NCBI RefSeq assembly: GCF_008632075.1
Contig: NZ_VWVM01000004.1
Span: forward strand, 1 to 64,000
Direction of reading: 5' to 3'
Length of the DNA: 64,000 bases
Origin: Candidatus Pantoea gossypiicola
GTDB lineage: Bacteria; Pseudomonadota; Gammaproteobacteria; Enterobacterales; Enterobacteriaceae
In this document: positions 45,718-53,375 of the stretch, one piece after another
How positions within the stretch are numbered: position 1 is the first letter of the stretch
How the letters are laid out: each line of letters begins with the position of its first letter
Position numbers and translations under genes: made by a program
The notes under the pieces: generated by a model
Told to the model about the DNA's origin: nothing
The model's database searches: none
The model's input: only the letters and a program-made list of their open reading frames with translations

Positions 45718-47094
45718 TTGCGTTCCGACCAGAAAATACTGGAGTTTATCATCGCCCTTAATCCCTTTTCTGCACAGGCCAGAGCGGCTATTAAGCGAGG
45801 CGCTGCGCTGGCTGCGGCGTTATTGCTGGTCAGTTGCGCATCCGAACCGCCAAAATCGCTGGTGACCCCTTTTCCGCCGGTCACGAAACAGCCATTACCT
45901 GTGCCCGGCAAGCCAGCACAGCCTCAGGCTAATCAACCAATGCGGGGCGTCTGGTTAGCCACGGTGTCACGTCTTGACTGGCCACCCGTCGCGTCGGTGA
46001 ATGGCACGAGTCCGGCGCTGCGTATCCGCATGCAGCAGCAATCCCTGACCGACAAGCTGGATAAGCTGAAAAGTCTGGGTATTAACACGGTATTTTTTCA
46101 GGTGAAGCCGGATGCCACGGCGCTCTGGCCCTCAAAAATCCTCCCCTGGTCCGATATGCTGACCGGCAAAATCGGTGAAGACCCGGGATATGATCCGCTG
46201 CAGTTTATGCTGGATGAGGCGCACAAGCGCGGCATTAAAGTTCATGCCTGGTTTAATCCCTACCGGGTATCGGTCAATACCAAACCCTCTACCGTCAGCG
46301 AACTGAACCGCACGCTTTCACTGCATCCGGCCAGCGTTTTTGTGCTGCACCGCGACTGGATCCGCACCGCAGGGGATCGCTACGTGCTCGATCCGGGCAT
46401 TCCTGAGGCGCGTGACTGGATCACCAGCATTGTGGCCGAGGTGGTGGCGCATTATCCCATCGACGGTGTGCAGTTCGATGACTACTTCTATGCCGAATCA
46501 GCAGGTTCGCTGCTCAACGATAATCAGACCTTCAGTCGCTACGGGCAGGGCTTTGCTGGTAAAGCGGACTGGCGACGTCACAATACTCAGCAACTGATTG
46601 AGCAGGTGTCACGGACTATCAAACAGCTGAAGCCAGAGGTTGAATTTGGTGTCAGTCCGGCGGGCGTCTGGCGCAATCTGTCGCACGATCCTGCTGGTTC
46701 CGATACCCGAGGCGCCGCGGCGTACGACGAGGCCTTTGCGGATACCCGCCGCTGGGTGCAGCAGGGTCTGCTGGATTACATCGCCCCGCAGCTCTACTGG
46801 CCTTTTTCCCGTCAGGCTGCCCGATATGACGTGCTGGCAAACTGGTGGGCAGAGGTGGTGAAACCGACTAAAACCCGGCTCTACATCGGTCTTGCGCTCT
46901 ACAAAGTCGGCGAGCCATCAAATATTGAACCTGACTGGACGCTTCAGGGTGGCGTGCCTGAACTGAAAAAGCAGCTCGACCTGAATGATTCAAATCCCAA
47001 TATTGATGGCACCATTCTGTTCAGAGAGAACTATCTGAATCAGCCTCAGACTCAGCAGGCGGTAAGCTATCTTAAAAGCCGCTGGGGAGGCTGA
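45718..47094 (+). CDS. digH: divisome-associated glycosyl hydrolase DigH (YddW)
   Basis: The product is about 458 residues, a lipoprotein (lipobox LLLVSC before ASEPPK) with a GHL10-type TIM barrel. It is very similar to E. coli YddW/DigH from MRGVWLATVSRLDWPP through to SRWGG, including VQFDDYFYAES and GVSPAGVW. DigH cleaves denuded peptidoglycan glycans at the division site. The start is not certain: TTG 45718 gives a leader of about 40 residues, and no ATG lies in frame upstream of the lipobox. The reading frame overlaps the end of the MocR-type gene upstream, so a start after 45626 is required. Confidence 0.9.
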   Translation: MRSDQKILEFIIALNPFSAQARAAIKRGAALAAALLLVSCASEPPKSLVTPFPPVTKQPLPVPGKPAQPQANQPMRGVWLATVSRLDWPPVASVNGTSPALRIRMQQQSLTDKLDKLKSLGINTVFFQVKPDATALWPSKILPWSDMLTGKIGEDPGYDPLQFMLDEAHKRGIKVHAWFNPYRVSVNTKPSTVSELNRTLSLHPASVFVLHRDWIRTAGDRYVLDPGIPEARDWITSIVAEVVAHYPIDGVQFDDYFYAESAGSLLNDNQTFSRYGQGFAGKADWRRHNTQQLIEQVSRTIKQLKPEVEFGVSPAGVWRNLSHDPAGSDTRGAAAYDEAFADTRRWVQQGLLDYIAPQLYWPFSRQAARYDVLANWWAEVVKPTKTRLYIGLALYKVGEPSNIEPDWTLQGGVPELKKQLDLNDSNPNIDGTILFRENYLNQPQTQQAVSYLKSRWGG

Positions 47095-47141
47095 CATGCC
47101 CGGACAGCATGACCAGTACGGTTAAGTTTTTCCCTGTGACT

Positions 47142-47164
47142 TACTGCTATTGTTGCGCTATATA
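47142..47164 (+). repeat. left candidate attachment core
   Basis: TACTGCTATTGTTGCGCTATATA resembles the sequence at 53342-53364 with 3 differences and shares the 8-bp core GTTGCGCT. It could be attL. Both copies also look like extended -10 promoter elements, so the similarity may be coincidental. Confidence 0.4.
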
Positions 47165-47310
47165 ACAGGCTCTTTTCCTTATGTTTTCTTTAGGTTCCCA
47201 GCTATTCCGGGTATTACCGCGATAGCTGGCGAATCGCCAAAAAAAGCCAGTAACATTTGGGTATACTATTCCTCAATGTTCCTGTGGTTTCCCTTCACTT
47301 CCCTTTTTTC

Positions 47311-47334
47311 GTGTACATACTGGTGTACATAATT
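47311..47334 (+). repeat. paired GTGTACATA motifs, left end
   Basis: GTGTACATA occurs twice, separated by CTG, and is followed by ATT. The same 24-bp unit with GGC as spacer recurs at 53260-53283. These look like integrase arm-type binding sites just upstream of the integrase gene. Confidence 0.55.
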
Positions 47335-47353
47335 CCCAATCTCCTACGAATCT

Positions 47354-48526
47354 ATGGCGCTCTCAGATGCTGCCCTGCGTTCAATGCTGGGCAAGGAAAA
47401 TGAAAAAGTTCAGGTAAAAACGGATCGTGACGGACTATCTGCCCGGATATCCTGCAAAGGTCGAATCACCTTTCAGTACCGCTACCGCTGGAACGGGCAG
47501 GGCGAACGTGTTGATATTGGCACCTATCCCGCTACCAGTTTAAAAGATGCGCGTGAAGAGGCCACCCGACTGCGTGGCGAGCTTGAGCAAAACCGCAATC
47601 CTCGTTTACTAAAGCGCATGGCACGCAATGAGGCATATTCTGCGCTGACCGTTGAAGACGTGATCAGGGCATGGCTCGAAAGATATGGCGTCGAAAACAA
47701 GAGTGATTATCAGCAGGTATTGCGGTCATTTGAACTGCATCTTTTTCCGCAATTAGGCAGTGTTCCCCATGAGAATGCGCCCATTAGTATGTGGTTAAAT
47801 TTACTGGAACCACTGGCACGAAAAGTGCCGTTTATTACGGTCCGGCTGTTGAGCAACGCAAAGCAGGCTCATAACTGGGCTGTGCGCCGCCAGTTAATCA
47901 AAACCTCACCATTAAGCGATCTGCGTGTTGCTGATTTAGGGATCATACTGACGCAGTGTGATCGTGTTTTATCCAGTGATGAAATCGTGACCATTTTCCG
48001 TGCGATGCAGGCCAGCAGGCTGGCGCCAAAATTTAAATTGCTGGTTCAGTTGTGCTTGCTGTTTGGTTGTCGTGGCGGTGAACTATCGTACGCAGAAAAG
48101 TACATTTTGATTTTGAAAAAAAGCTCTGGTCAATTCTGCCAACGCATCATAAAACCGGTAAACGCACGCGAAAGCCGCTGGTTAGACCAATCATTCCAGA
48201 GGCAAAGGAAATGCTGAAGAAATTATTCGATCACTCTTCCCATAGCCAGTATGCGATTGCAAAGAAACAGCGCGACGTGCCCCCAGGGGCGCGCCACCCC
48301 TTCTGATATTCCAGAATTAATAATTAACGCTGGGCGGCGGTACCTGGGCATTGAAATGGAACATTGGACATTACATGATTTGCGCCGAACGGCGCGCACC
48401 AATTTTTCCGAACTGACGGAGCCACATATTGCGGAAATAATGCTGGGGCACAAACTGCCGGGGATATGGCAGGTTTATGACAGGCATGACTATATTGAGG
48501 AACAGCGGCGCGCCTACTCGTTGTAG
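47354..48526 (+). pseudogene. tyrosine integrase, two frameshifts
   Basis: The protein starts with a DUF4102-type arm-binding domain (ARISCKGRITFQYRYRWNGQGERVDIGTYPATSLKDAREEATRLR) and the core SAM-like domain. The catalytic Arg lies in LLFGCRGGEL. At about 48090-48102 one base is missing and the frame shifts (HFDFEKKLWSILPTHHKTGKRTRKPL reads in the +2 frame to a stop at 48304). From about 48290 the original frame resumes, with HDLRR and the nucleophile region LGHK...VYDRHDY. All catalytic blocks survive in pieces, so decay is recent. It sits at the left end of the element. Confidence 0.85.
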
Positions 48527-48549
48527 TGGGCGCGCGTCACGGCGTGGGT

Positions 48550-48831
48550 TTATGGGGAGGGTAAAGTGTCTGTGCTGGCGGCGCTATCTTCGCGATAACT
48601 CATGATGTCGCAGGTTCGAAACGTCAAACGGCTGCGGCGAACCGGTACCGGGAACGCGGGATTGTGAGGTCGCTTTGTGCGCCCGTTTACGGATACCCAC
48701 TTGCGTATAGTTTGCGGCGCAACGCGCAATAGCAGGGCGGTTTCAGTCAGATTTAGATACGGCATCTGTAGTAGTGTTGCTATGTCAATTTTTGAATCTT
48801 CATGTGTCATTGCCGATTTAACTTTTTTCAT
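48550..48831 (-). CDS. excisionase-like HTH protein
   Basis: The 93-residue protein contains a MerR/excisionase-type HTH (YLNLTETALLLRVAPQTIRKWVSVNGRTK, about residues 26-55), with a wing read as RRSRLTFRTCDIMSY. It sits next to the integrase in the opposite orientation, where phage control or excision genes usually lie. A start at an internal ATG, eight codons in, is possible. The ribosome site is weak. Confidence 0.6.
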   Translation of the reverse strand: MKKVKSAMTHEDSKIDIATLLQMPYLNLTETALLLRVAPQTIRKWVSVNGRTKRPHNPAFPVPVRRSRLTFRTCDIMSYREDSAASTDTLPSP

Positions 48832-48846
48832 TGTTTTTCGCTCTTT

Positions 48847-49053
48847 CTATTTCCAACCTGAACCAATGCCGTTGCGTCCAGGCTGGTGGCCAATGTAGTA
48901 TTTCCCGCAATGTGGGCAGCGGTAAACGCTCATTTGCCCGCGATGGCCATATCTCTGATGTAGTTTTCGAATTGCTATCACAGCGCCCGCCACAGTCGTA
49001 TGGCGGGCCTTTTCTTCACACTGTTTGCGTCTCAAGCGGCGCTTACTTGCCAC
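48847..49053 (-). CDS. phage Cys-motif protein
   Basis: The product is 68 residues from GTG 49053 (VASKRRLRRKQCEEKARH). It carries YRCPHCGKYYIGH, a zinc-ribbon-like CPxC half with a His, and a basic N-terminus. I recall this pattern from many small phage and prophage early proteins. The function is unknown. Its start overlaps the end of the RecE-like fragment closely, consistent with the same early operon. Confidence 0.6.
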   Translation of the reverse strand: MASKRRLRRKQCEEKARHTTVAGAVIAIRKLHQRYGHRGQMSVYRCPHCGKYYIGHQPGRNGIGSGWK

Positions 49054-49055
49054 AG

Positions 49056-49845
49056 TTAATCCCAGGCCAGTATTTCGGTGTGTACATGGTCTTCGGCGTC
49101 CAAATAACACTCCATTAGCTCGTTATCGTTTACAGCGTTAAATGCCGTATATCTGGCTTGCTCGCGGCAAAATGCTTTCCATGCTTTTTTGCTGCGAAAA
49201 TGCGTATGCCAGCCATAGGTTTTGGTAACGTTGCGCCATGCTTTATTAGCCAGCCAGGCGTAATCCTCGTCGGAGTTGATGAAAACCCAGAAAAATTGAT
49301 CCAGTCCGGCCACGTCGCAATACATGGCGGCACTCAGGTGGTAATCGCGGCTGATTATTTCGCGGGGCAGCCGCGCTTTAACCTGGTCCTGTTTAACGCC
49401 CCACATCGAAATAGTTTTCAGATCCAGACCGATGCGCGCAGTACCAGTATTGATTTCCACATCCGGACGCACGCGCAGTTCTAACCCGGTATCGTCATCA
49501 AAACCGAAATATGAGACTTCGCTTTCGCGGTTCGGATGCTGCAGCAGCAGCTCAATCGTAGGGTGTACCAGCAGGGCAGATCTCAGCGCTTTGGCGTGCT
49601 GCATTTGCTTCTGCGTAATCAGCGTGCGGCCGTCGTCGCTGCCCTTCCAGGTGGCGTAAATCTCGTCGGCAAACGTGGCGCCTGGGCGGATTTTTTTAAC
49701 CGTGGCGATCAACTCTTCTTACGTGCCGGACGTGTTCACCAGCTGCGCTCAGTGGCCACCCGTTCCGGATCGATGGTTTCCAGCGTTGCCAGCAATTCGT
49801 CGCGGCTGCCTGTTGTTTTGGGCAGTGGCGGCAGCGTGAGCGGGG
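49056..49845 (-). pseudogene. RecE-like exonuclease remnant
   Basis: The 218-codon open part (to TTG 49712) carries the PD-(D/E)xK core: RVRPDVEI, then GLDLKT, then the Q/Y helix region near ISRDYHLSAAMY. This matches the C-terminal exonuclease domain of RecE. Upstream the coding sense continues through several lesions: an in-frame TAA just before EELIATVKK, a shift to the frame reading SRDELLATLETIDPERVATE, and an abrupt end at about 49845. There the sequence passes directly into plus-strand late genes. The N-terminal portion has been deleted. An exonuclease-only translation product from the TTG cannot be excluded. Confidence 0.7.
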
Positions 49846-49857
49846 GCTATTTCTGTC

Positions 49858-50784
49858 ATGAGTCTGATTTTTTCTGATTCGCATTATATCGGCGCCAGTA
49901 CGATCGCCGGCGGTGGTGTTTTGCCATCAAACGCCCAACAACTGACGCCGGATGATTCCGCCAAAACGCTGACTATCAGCCTGCAGGCCAACGAGATAGA
50001 TCCGCGCCTGACCTATACCGGGCCGGCGCATTTTTACCGGACCGAATCCGGACATCTGGCGCTCAGTGCTGCGAATGAATGGCCACTTGAATACGTCAAC
50101 GGCATAGCAGCAGAGCGCCACGAACCAGAACCAGCGGCGACTAATCTGCAGGCATATAGCCGTGGGGCTACTGTCTCGGAGTACCTGGTAAAAAGCGACG
50201 ATTTCGATCTGGTGATCGACACCACCGGCGCGCCTGATGGCGGCGCGATCGGGCGCATCCCGGTGGCCTGTAATTCCTACATCATTTCACAGGATGTAGA
50301 TAGCGTTGAACATGTTCATCGGACGCAATATGGCGCATTACCAGATAACTGGCAGCGCAAGACGTTTGCTATTACCGCCACAAAACGATCTCGCCTGAGA
50401 TTGCGTTACGGGCAGTCATACAGTCAATCAACGCCATCAATCTGGCAAACGCAAAATGCTGATTATGGCCAATGGCCAGCAGCTGGCGATTACGCGATCA
50501 GTTGGTTTGTTAAATCGGGTGATGGGGGCACGTTCCCCGCTGGATTTGCCCAGCTGGAGACGGGCGCATTATGTACATCCCCGATCGTAAATGAGACGAC
50601 AGAGAAAAACAGCCGTGCAGCGTCTGCGGTTACGGTGAATACAGACGGTTATGTCTCAATGCGGATTGCATTCAGCAATGGCGATAGCGAGACGCACGAC
50701 ATTACCGGCGACACGTTTAATTTACCGCTGGCCACTGAGCATTGGGGGCTTCGTTATATCACCACAATTGAGCTAATGAGGTAG
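49858..50784 (+). CDS. phage tail-associated protein
   Basis: The 308-residue protein begins MSLIFSDSHYIGASTIAGGG. It is mostly beta-rich with no membrane segment. The middle contains QLETGALCTSPIVNETTEKNSRAASAVTV, like the 'sample/annotation' loops of carbohydrate-binding modules in phage tail fibres and depolymerase-type proteins. I cannot name the family. Its start is 3-4 bp from the truncated RecE region, at the deletion junction, yet it appears intact. It is followed at 3 bp by the next small gene. Confidence 0.55.
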   Translation: MSLIFSDSHYIGASTIAGGGVLPSNAQQLTPDDSAKTLTISLQANEIDPRLTYTGPAHFYRTESGHLALSAANEWPLEYVNGIAAERHEPEPAATNLQAYSRGATVSEYLVKSDDFDLVIDTTGAPDGGAIGRIPVACNSYIISQDVDSVEHVHRTQYGALPDNWQRKTFAITATKRSRLRLRYGQSYSQSTPSIWQTQNADYGQWPAAGDYAISWFVKSGDGGTFPAGFAQLETGALCTSPIVNETTEKNSRAASAVTVNTDGYVSMRIAFSNGDSETHDITGDTFNLPLATEHWGLRYITTIELMR

Positions 50785-50786
50785 TC

Positions 50787-51026
50787 ATGGGAGAGGCAGA
50801 AAACATCGCCGTTACAGAAGATTGGGCGGTAGTTTATGAGGGTACCGACGAACGCACGATCGCGGTTGTTTCCGGGCAGGCAGAAATGTGGACAACTGCA
50901 GATGTACCGGAAGAGAACGCGATCGGGTTAACCATGGCGACAGGTGGCGCGTCCTGCAGGGGCAGTGGTCGAATTCTGGGCCGTGCTGTCTATGGCACAC
51001 GCCGTGCCGTGTTTATTGTGCTGTGA
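50787..51026 (+). CDS. small phage protein
   Basis: The 79-residue acidic protein reads MGEAENIAVTEDWAVVYEGTDERTIAVVSGQAEMWTTADVPEENAIGLTM, a short beta-rich unit of a kind often found between tail and lysis genes. Its stop overlaps the start of the Rz-like gene (TGATG). No function is known. Confidence 0.55.
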   Translation: MGEAENIAVTEDWAVVYEGTDERTIAVVSGQAEMWTTADVPEENAIGLTMATGGASCRGSGRILGRAVYGTRRAVFIVL

Positions 51027-51385
51027 TGGCCATTCGTCGCTGGGCGCTATTTGGCGTCATTTTACTGGCTGCTGGCTGGGGCTGTGGCCAGATGCGCTGT
51101 CTGGCCGGCTGGTATGCACATGGAGATAAAATTAACCAACAGGCGCAGGAGAAACGCGAACGCGCGGCCACGACGCTGCAGGCGTCCGAAAATACCGCCG
51201 CTGCAGCTATTGCAGAACAGCAAATTGTTTACCGAACCATATACAGAGACGTAATTAAATATGTCAGCAAACCAGATCGTAATAAATGCGATTTTGATCC
51301 TGATGCTGTCCGGATGCGTCAGCGTGCCATCGACGCGGCCAACAATATCGCCGGATTTGATGTTACCACCATGCAAAATAAGTAA
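51026..51385 (+). CDS. Rz-like inner-membrane spanin
   Basis: The 119-residue protein starts at ATG 51026 (MAIRRWALFGVILLAAGWGCG), an N-terminal membrane segment. A charged helical periplasmic part follows (DKINQQAQEKRERAATTLQASENTAAAAIAEQQIVYRTIYRDVIKYV). This is the i-spanin layout. An outer-membrane partner gene is embedded in the +1 frame (51261-51506), as in lambda Rz/Rz1. Holin and endolysin genes are not present. Confidence 0.75.
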   Translation: MAIRRWALFGVILLAAGWGCGQMRCLAGWYAHGDKINQQAQEKRERAATTLQASENTAAAAIAEQQIVYRTIYRDVIKYVSKPDRNKCDFDPDAVRMRQRAIDAANNIAGFDVTTMQNK

Positions 51386-51506
51386 TTCTGCTGTTAATAG
51401 CGATGATGATTTACTGGCTGATATTGCAACTGCAGAATGCGCTGCCCGCCTCCGAACGAATATTTACCGCTGGCAGGCGTACTACAAATCCATTTCTCAA
51501 CAATGA
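51261..51506 (+). CDS. Rz1-like outer-membrane spanin lipoprotein
   Basis: The 81-residue product has a lipoprotein signal with lipobox MLSGC (Cys at about residue 19) followed by VSVPSTRPTISPDLMLPP, a Pro-containing linker typical of o-spanins. It overlaps the Rz-like gene in another frame, the arrangement that identifies a spanin pair. Confidence 0.7.
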   Translation: MSANQIVINAILILMLSGCVSVPSTRPTISPDLMLPPCKISNSAVNSDDDLLADIATAECAARLRTNIYRWQAYYKSISQQ

Positions 51507-51620
51507 GTTATGACGTTTGATCTGTATCATCGATCAATCTGCCAGAATTGATCGGCACAACCAGTTAGAGCCAATGTAAAACTGCGTATATTTTGATCAC
51601 AGATACAGGGAGTTAAGTTC

Positions 51621-51731
51621 ATGAAAAGGAGAACGGCGTGGAAGTTTGTAATAACGGGATGTGTGATAGCCTGGGTAATAACAATATGTTTAATAATGAA
51701 ATTTTATAGAAAGTTTTTGTTTTTAATTTGA
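51621..51731 (+). CDS. 36-residue single-membrane-segment peptide
   Basis: ATG 51621 follows AGGGAG by 8 nt. The product begins with basic residues (MKRRTAWK), then has one hydrophobic helix (FVITGCVIAWVITICLIM) and a basic end (KFYRKF). It is followed 12 bp later by a strong terminator. The size and layout resemble small inner-membrane toxins or regulators, but no family is recognised. Confidence 0.5.
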   Translation: MKRRTAWKFVITGCVIAWVITICLIMKFYRKFLFLI

Positions 51732-51743
51732 TCTGCCAACACC

Positions 51744-51770
51744 AGCCCGGCTATTGCCGGGCTTTTTATT
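51744..51770 (+). terminator. intrinsic terminator
   Basis: AGCCCGGC/GCCGGGCT stem (51744-51751 with 51756-51763), loop TATT, then T5 and ATT. It closes the plus-strand small-peptide unit and faces the convergent hcp gene, whose stop is at 51773. Confidence 0.85.
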
Positions 51771-51772
51771 GC

Positions 51773-52264
51773 CTACGCTGTATGCCTTTCATTCCATGCG
51801 TCTGCATGCTGAATATTACCGTCTACAATTTTCCAGGTAATTTTTTCATATTGCATGCTCACACTTTCAACATGATTCATCTTATCATTTCCCGCTAACT
51901 TTACATTAGGCACGCCGCAATTGACGCCGGTTATTTTAACATTCTCCATTAAGACACTGTAATAACAAACTTCCTGCCCAGCATCATTTATATGGTAAAA
52001 TTTAATCTCGGCGCTTTTTAGCGTCTGGCCTGTAGTTGCTGCTTTATAGAGATACGGCGTAGAGCTATCAACCTCTTTTTCAATCATCATAGGAGAGTGC
52101 TGCCGCGTACCGGTTATTCTGCCGTTTGCGCTGTCCACTGGCAGGTTAATGCCGTGGCTAAGCCCAATAATTTCGATACTGCCGTCACGGTCTTGTACGT
52201 CTACGGATCCTTTAATATCAGCGCCGCCGTCGTCTTTGAGCCACATGTATGGAGGAATTGGCAT
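51773..52264 (-). CDS. hcp: type VI secretion tube protein Hcp
   Basis: The 163-residue protein is a typical Hcp: MPIPPYMWLKDDGGADIKGSVDVQDRDGSIEIIGLSHGINLPVD, then TGTRQHSPMMIEKEVDSSTPYLYKAATTGQTLKSAEIKFYHINDAGQEV and the end EKITWKIVDGNIQHADAWNE. Hcp hexamers form the inner tube and carry small effectors. It is last in a minus-strand three-gene unit after the effector and immunity genes. No tss genes, vgrG or PAAR lie nearby, so it is an orphan hcp that must use a T6SS encoded elsewhere. Confidence 0.95.
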   Translation of the reverse strand: MPIPPYMWLKDDGGADIKGSVDVQDRDGSIEIIGLSHGINLPVDSANGRITGTRQHSPMMIEKEVDSSTPYLYKAATTGQTLKSAEIKFYHINDAGQEVCYYSVLMENVKITGVNCGVPNVKLAGNDKMNHVESVSMQYEKITWKIVDGNIQHADAWNERHTA

Positions 52265-52265
52265 T

Positions 52266-52529
52266 TTATTTGCTCCTTAATTTTTTAAATAACTTCATTG
52301 TAAAAAAATAAATTGCTGATGTGATTAAAATTACAGTGGCTAAATCAATATAAAAATAAGCATCATACATTGATTCACTATTTACATCGCCACTGATGAA
52401 CAAGGCTAATTTCTTGACGAGGTTTTGACTGATATATTTATCAGGGACTTTAACCGATAGCATCACTACGCTCATAATAAAAGCAAAAATAATTATTTTT
52501 GTAATGTTATGGACAAGTTTGCGTGCCAT
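52266..52529 (-). CDS. putative Tldi1-like immunity membrane protein
   Basis: The 87-residue protein has two hydrophobic segments (ITKIIIFAFIMSVVMLSV and YIDLATVILITSAIYFF) flanking a polar loop (KVPDKYISQN...SGDVNSESMYD) and a basic end (KLFKKLRSK). It overlaps the effector stop by 23 bp and abuts hcp, the usual place for a cognate immunity gene. Immunity to peptidoglycan-acting effectors must reach the periplasm, and a periplasmic loop would do that. The base composition is much AT-richer than the neighbouring genes. Confidence 0.7.
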   Translation of the reverse strand: MARKLVHNITKIIIFAFIMSVVMLSVKVPDKYISQNLVKKLALFISGDVNSESMYDAYFYIDLATVILITSAIYFFTMKLFKKLRSK

Positions 52530-53025
52530 TAGCCACCACCTCTACCCAGCCTCGCGCCATTAGCGAGCGCATACAGGGAACCTGTATTAATGTTGTGTTC
52601 ATCAGTGCAGTACGGATCATTGCAAAATCAGAGTTATGCGCAATGGTTATGCAACCTTCAGAGATTGTCCCAGGATGCAACCTAAACAGGCCGCGATATA
52701 CGCCATCTATCCATGTACCATCGTCAATACTCCAGTCCTCGCGGTATAACGCAAACCATTCATCGCGCCCAAAGGCTGCACCGTGTCGAACCTTATTCCA
52801 TGTGTCCTGAAATTGTGCTTTTTTTCTGGAGAAAAAGCCTCCTGCCCCACGATCAACAATCCAGTATTTTCCTGGGGGTAACGGCCCATCGCCCTTGATC
52901 GCACCACATGCCCCCTTATTACGGTAAATGCCATTACCAGAGAACGCCATGAATACGCCCACACCATAAAGATTGAATGGCGCATAATCAGCGCCGTTGA
53001 GAATCATTTTTCCATGAAGTGCCAT
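52507..53025 (-). CDS. DUF2778/Tlde1-like peptidoglycan-targeting effector
   Basis: The 172-residue protein has the DUF2778 pattern: MALHGKMILNGADYAPFNLYGVGVFMAFSGNG...NKGACGAIKGDGPLPPGKYWIVDRG, and the catalytic segment RLHPGTISEGCITI, with His and Cys in an L,D-transpeptidase-like arrangement. Tlde1 effectors (Salmonella) modify or cleave peptidoglycan stem peptides in rival cells. No signal peptide is present, as expected for T6SS delivery. An AAGGGA site precedes ATG 53025. It heads the effector-immunity-hcp unit inside the prophage remnant. Confidence 0.85.
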   Translation of the reverse strand: MALHGKMILNGADYAPFNLYGVGVFMAFSGNGIYRNKGACGAIKGDGPLPPGKYWIVDRGAGGFFSRKKAQFQDTWNKVRHGAAFGRDEWFALYREDWSIDDGTWIDGVYRGLFRLHPGTISEGCITIAHNSDFAMIRTALMNTTLIQVPCMRSLMARGWVEVVANGTQTCP

Positions 53026-53259
53026 GCTGAATCCCTTAGCAAAGAAAATGAGAGTACATCACCAACCAGCTAATCCTGTAACTAGCGCCTGTTATGGCAA
53101 GGTGATTAGCCATATTAAATATATGGTCTATTGGTGATTATGTAAACAAGATTCAGGGAACTATCGTGCTGGAAAAAGTCACGACCACGATTGTAGCGGT
53201 GTATGAGCCGCTGCGGCCTACAATGTAAATTTGGCAACTTTCGCCATATAATTTTGAAG

Positions 53260-53283
53260 GTGTACATAGGCGTGTACATAATT
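53260..53283 (+). repeat. paired GTGTACATA motifs, right end
   Basis: GTGTACATA-GGC-GTGTACATA-ATT mirrors the unit at 47311-47334 in the same orientation, about 5.9 kb apart, at the other end of the element. This probably marks integrase binding near the right attachment site. Confidence 0.55.
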
Positions 53284-53341
53284 AAAGACAGTCACAAAAT
53301 CCTGCGGTAAAACCCATTAATTACCAAGCGTGTAGAAATAG

Positions 53342-53364
53342 TACTGTTATAGTTGCGCTTTATA
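53342..53364 (+). repeat. right candidate attachment core
   Basis: TACTGTTATAGTTGCGCTTTATA matches 47142-47164 at 20 of 23 positions, including GTTGCGCT. It lies 12 bp before the nitroreductase start, so it also overlaps that gene's leader. Confidence 0.4.
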
Positions 53365-53375
53365 TGGGAGGAACC

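Larger units (their letters stand above)
47142..53364. mobile_element. degraded prophage remnant carrying a T6SS cargo cassette
   Basis: The interval begins downstream of digH and ends before the nitroreductase gene. It holds a broken integrase, an excisionase-like HTH gene, a phage Cys-motif protein, a broken RecE-like nuclease, late genes (tail-associated protein, Rz/Rz1) and an hcp cassette. The two ends share a 23-bp imperfect repeat (20 matches, 47142-47164 and 53342-53364). Inside it, paired GTGTACATA motifs occur at 47311-47334 and 53260-53283. Head, packaging and most replication genes are absent, so about 6 kb remains of a larger phage. No tRNA lies at either end. The exact ends are inferred. 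Confidence 0.7.
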
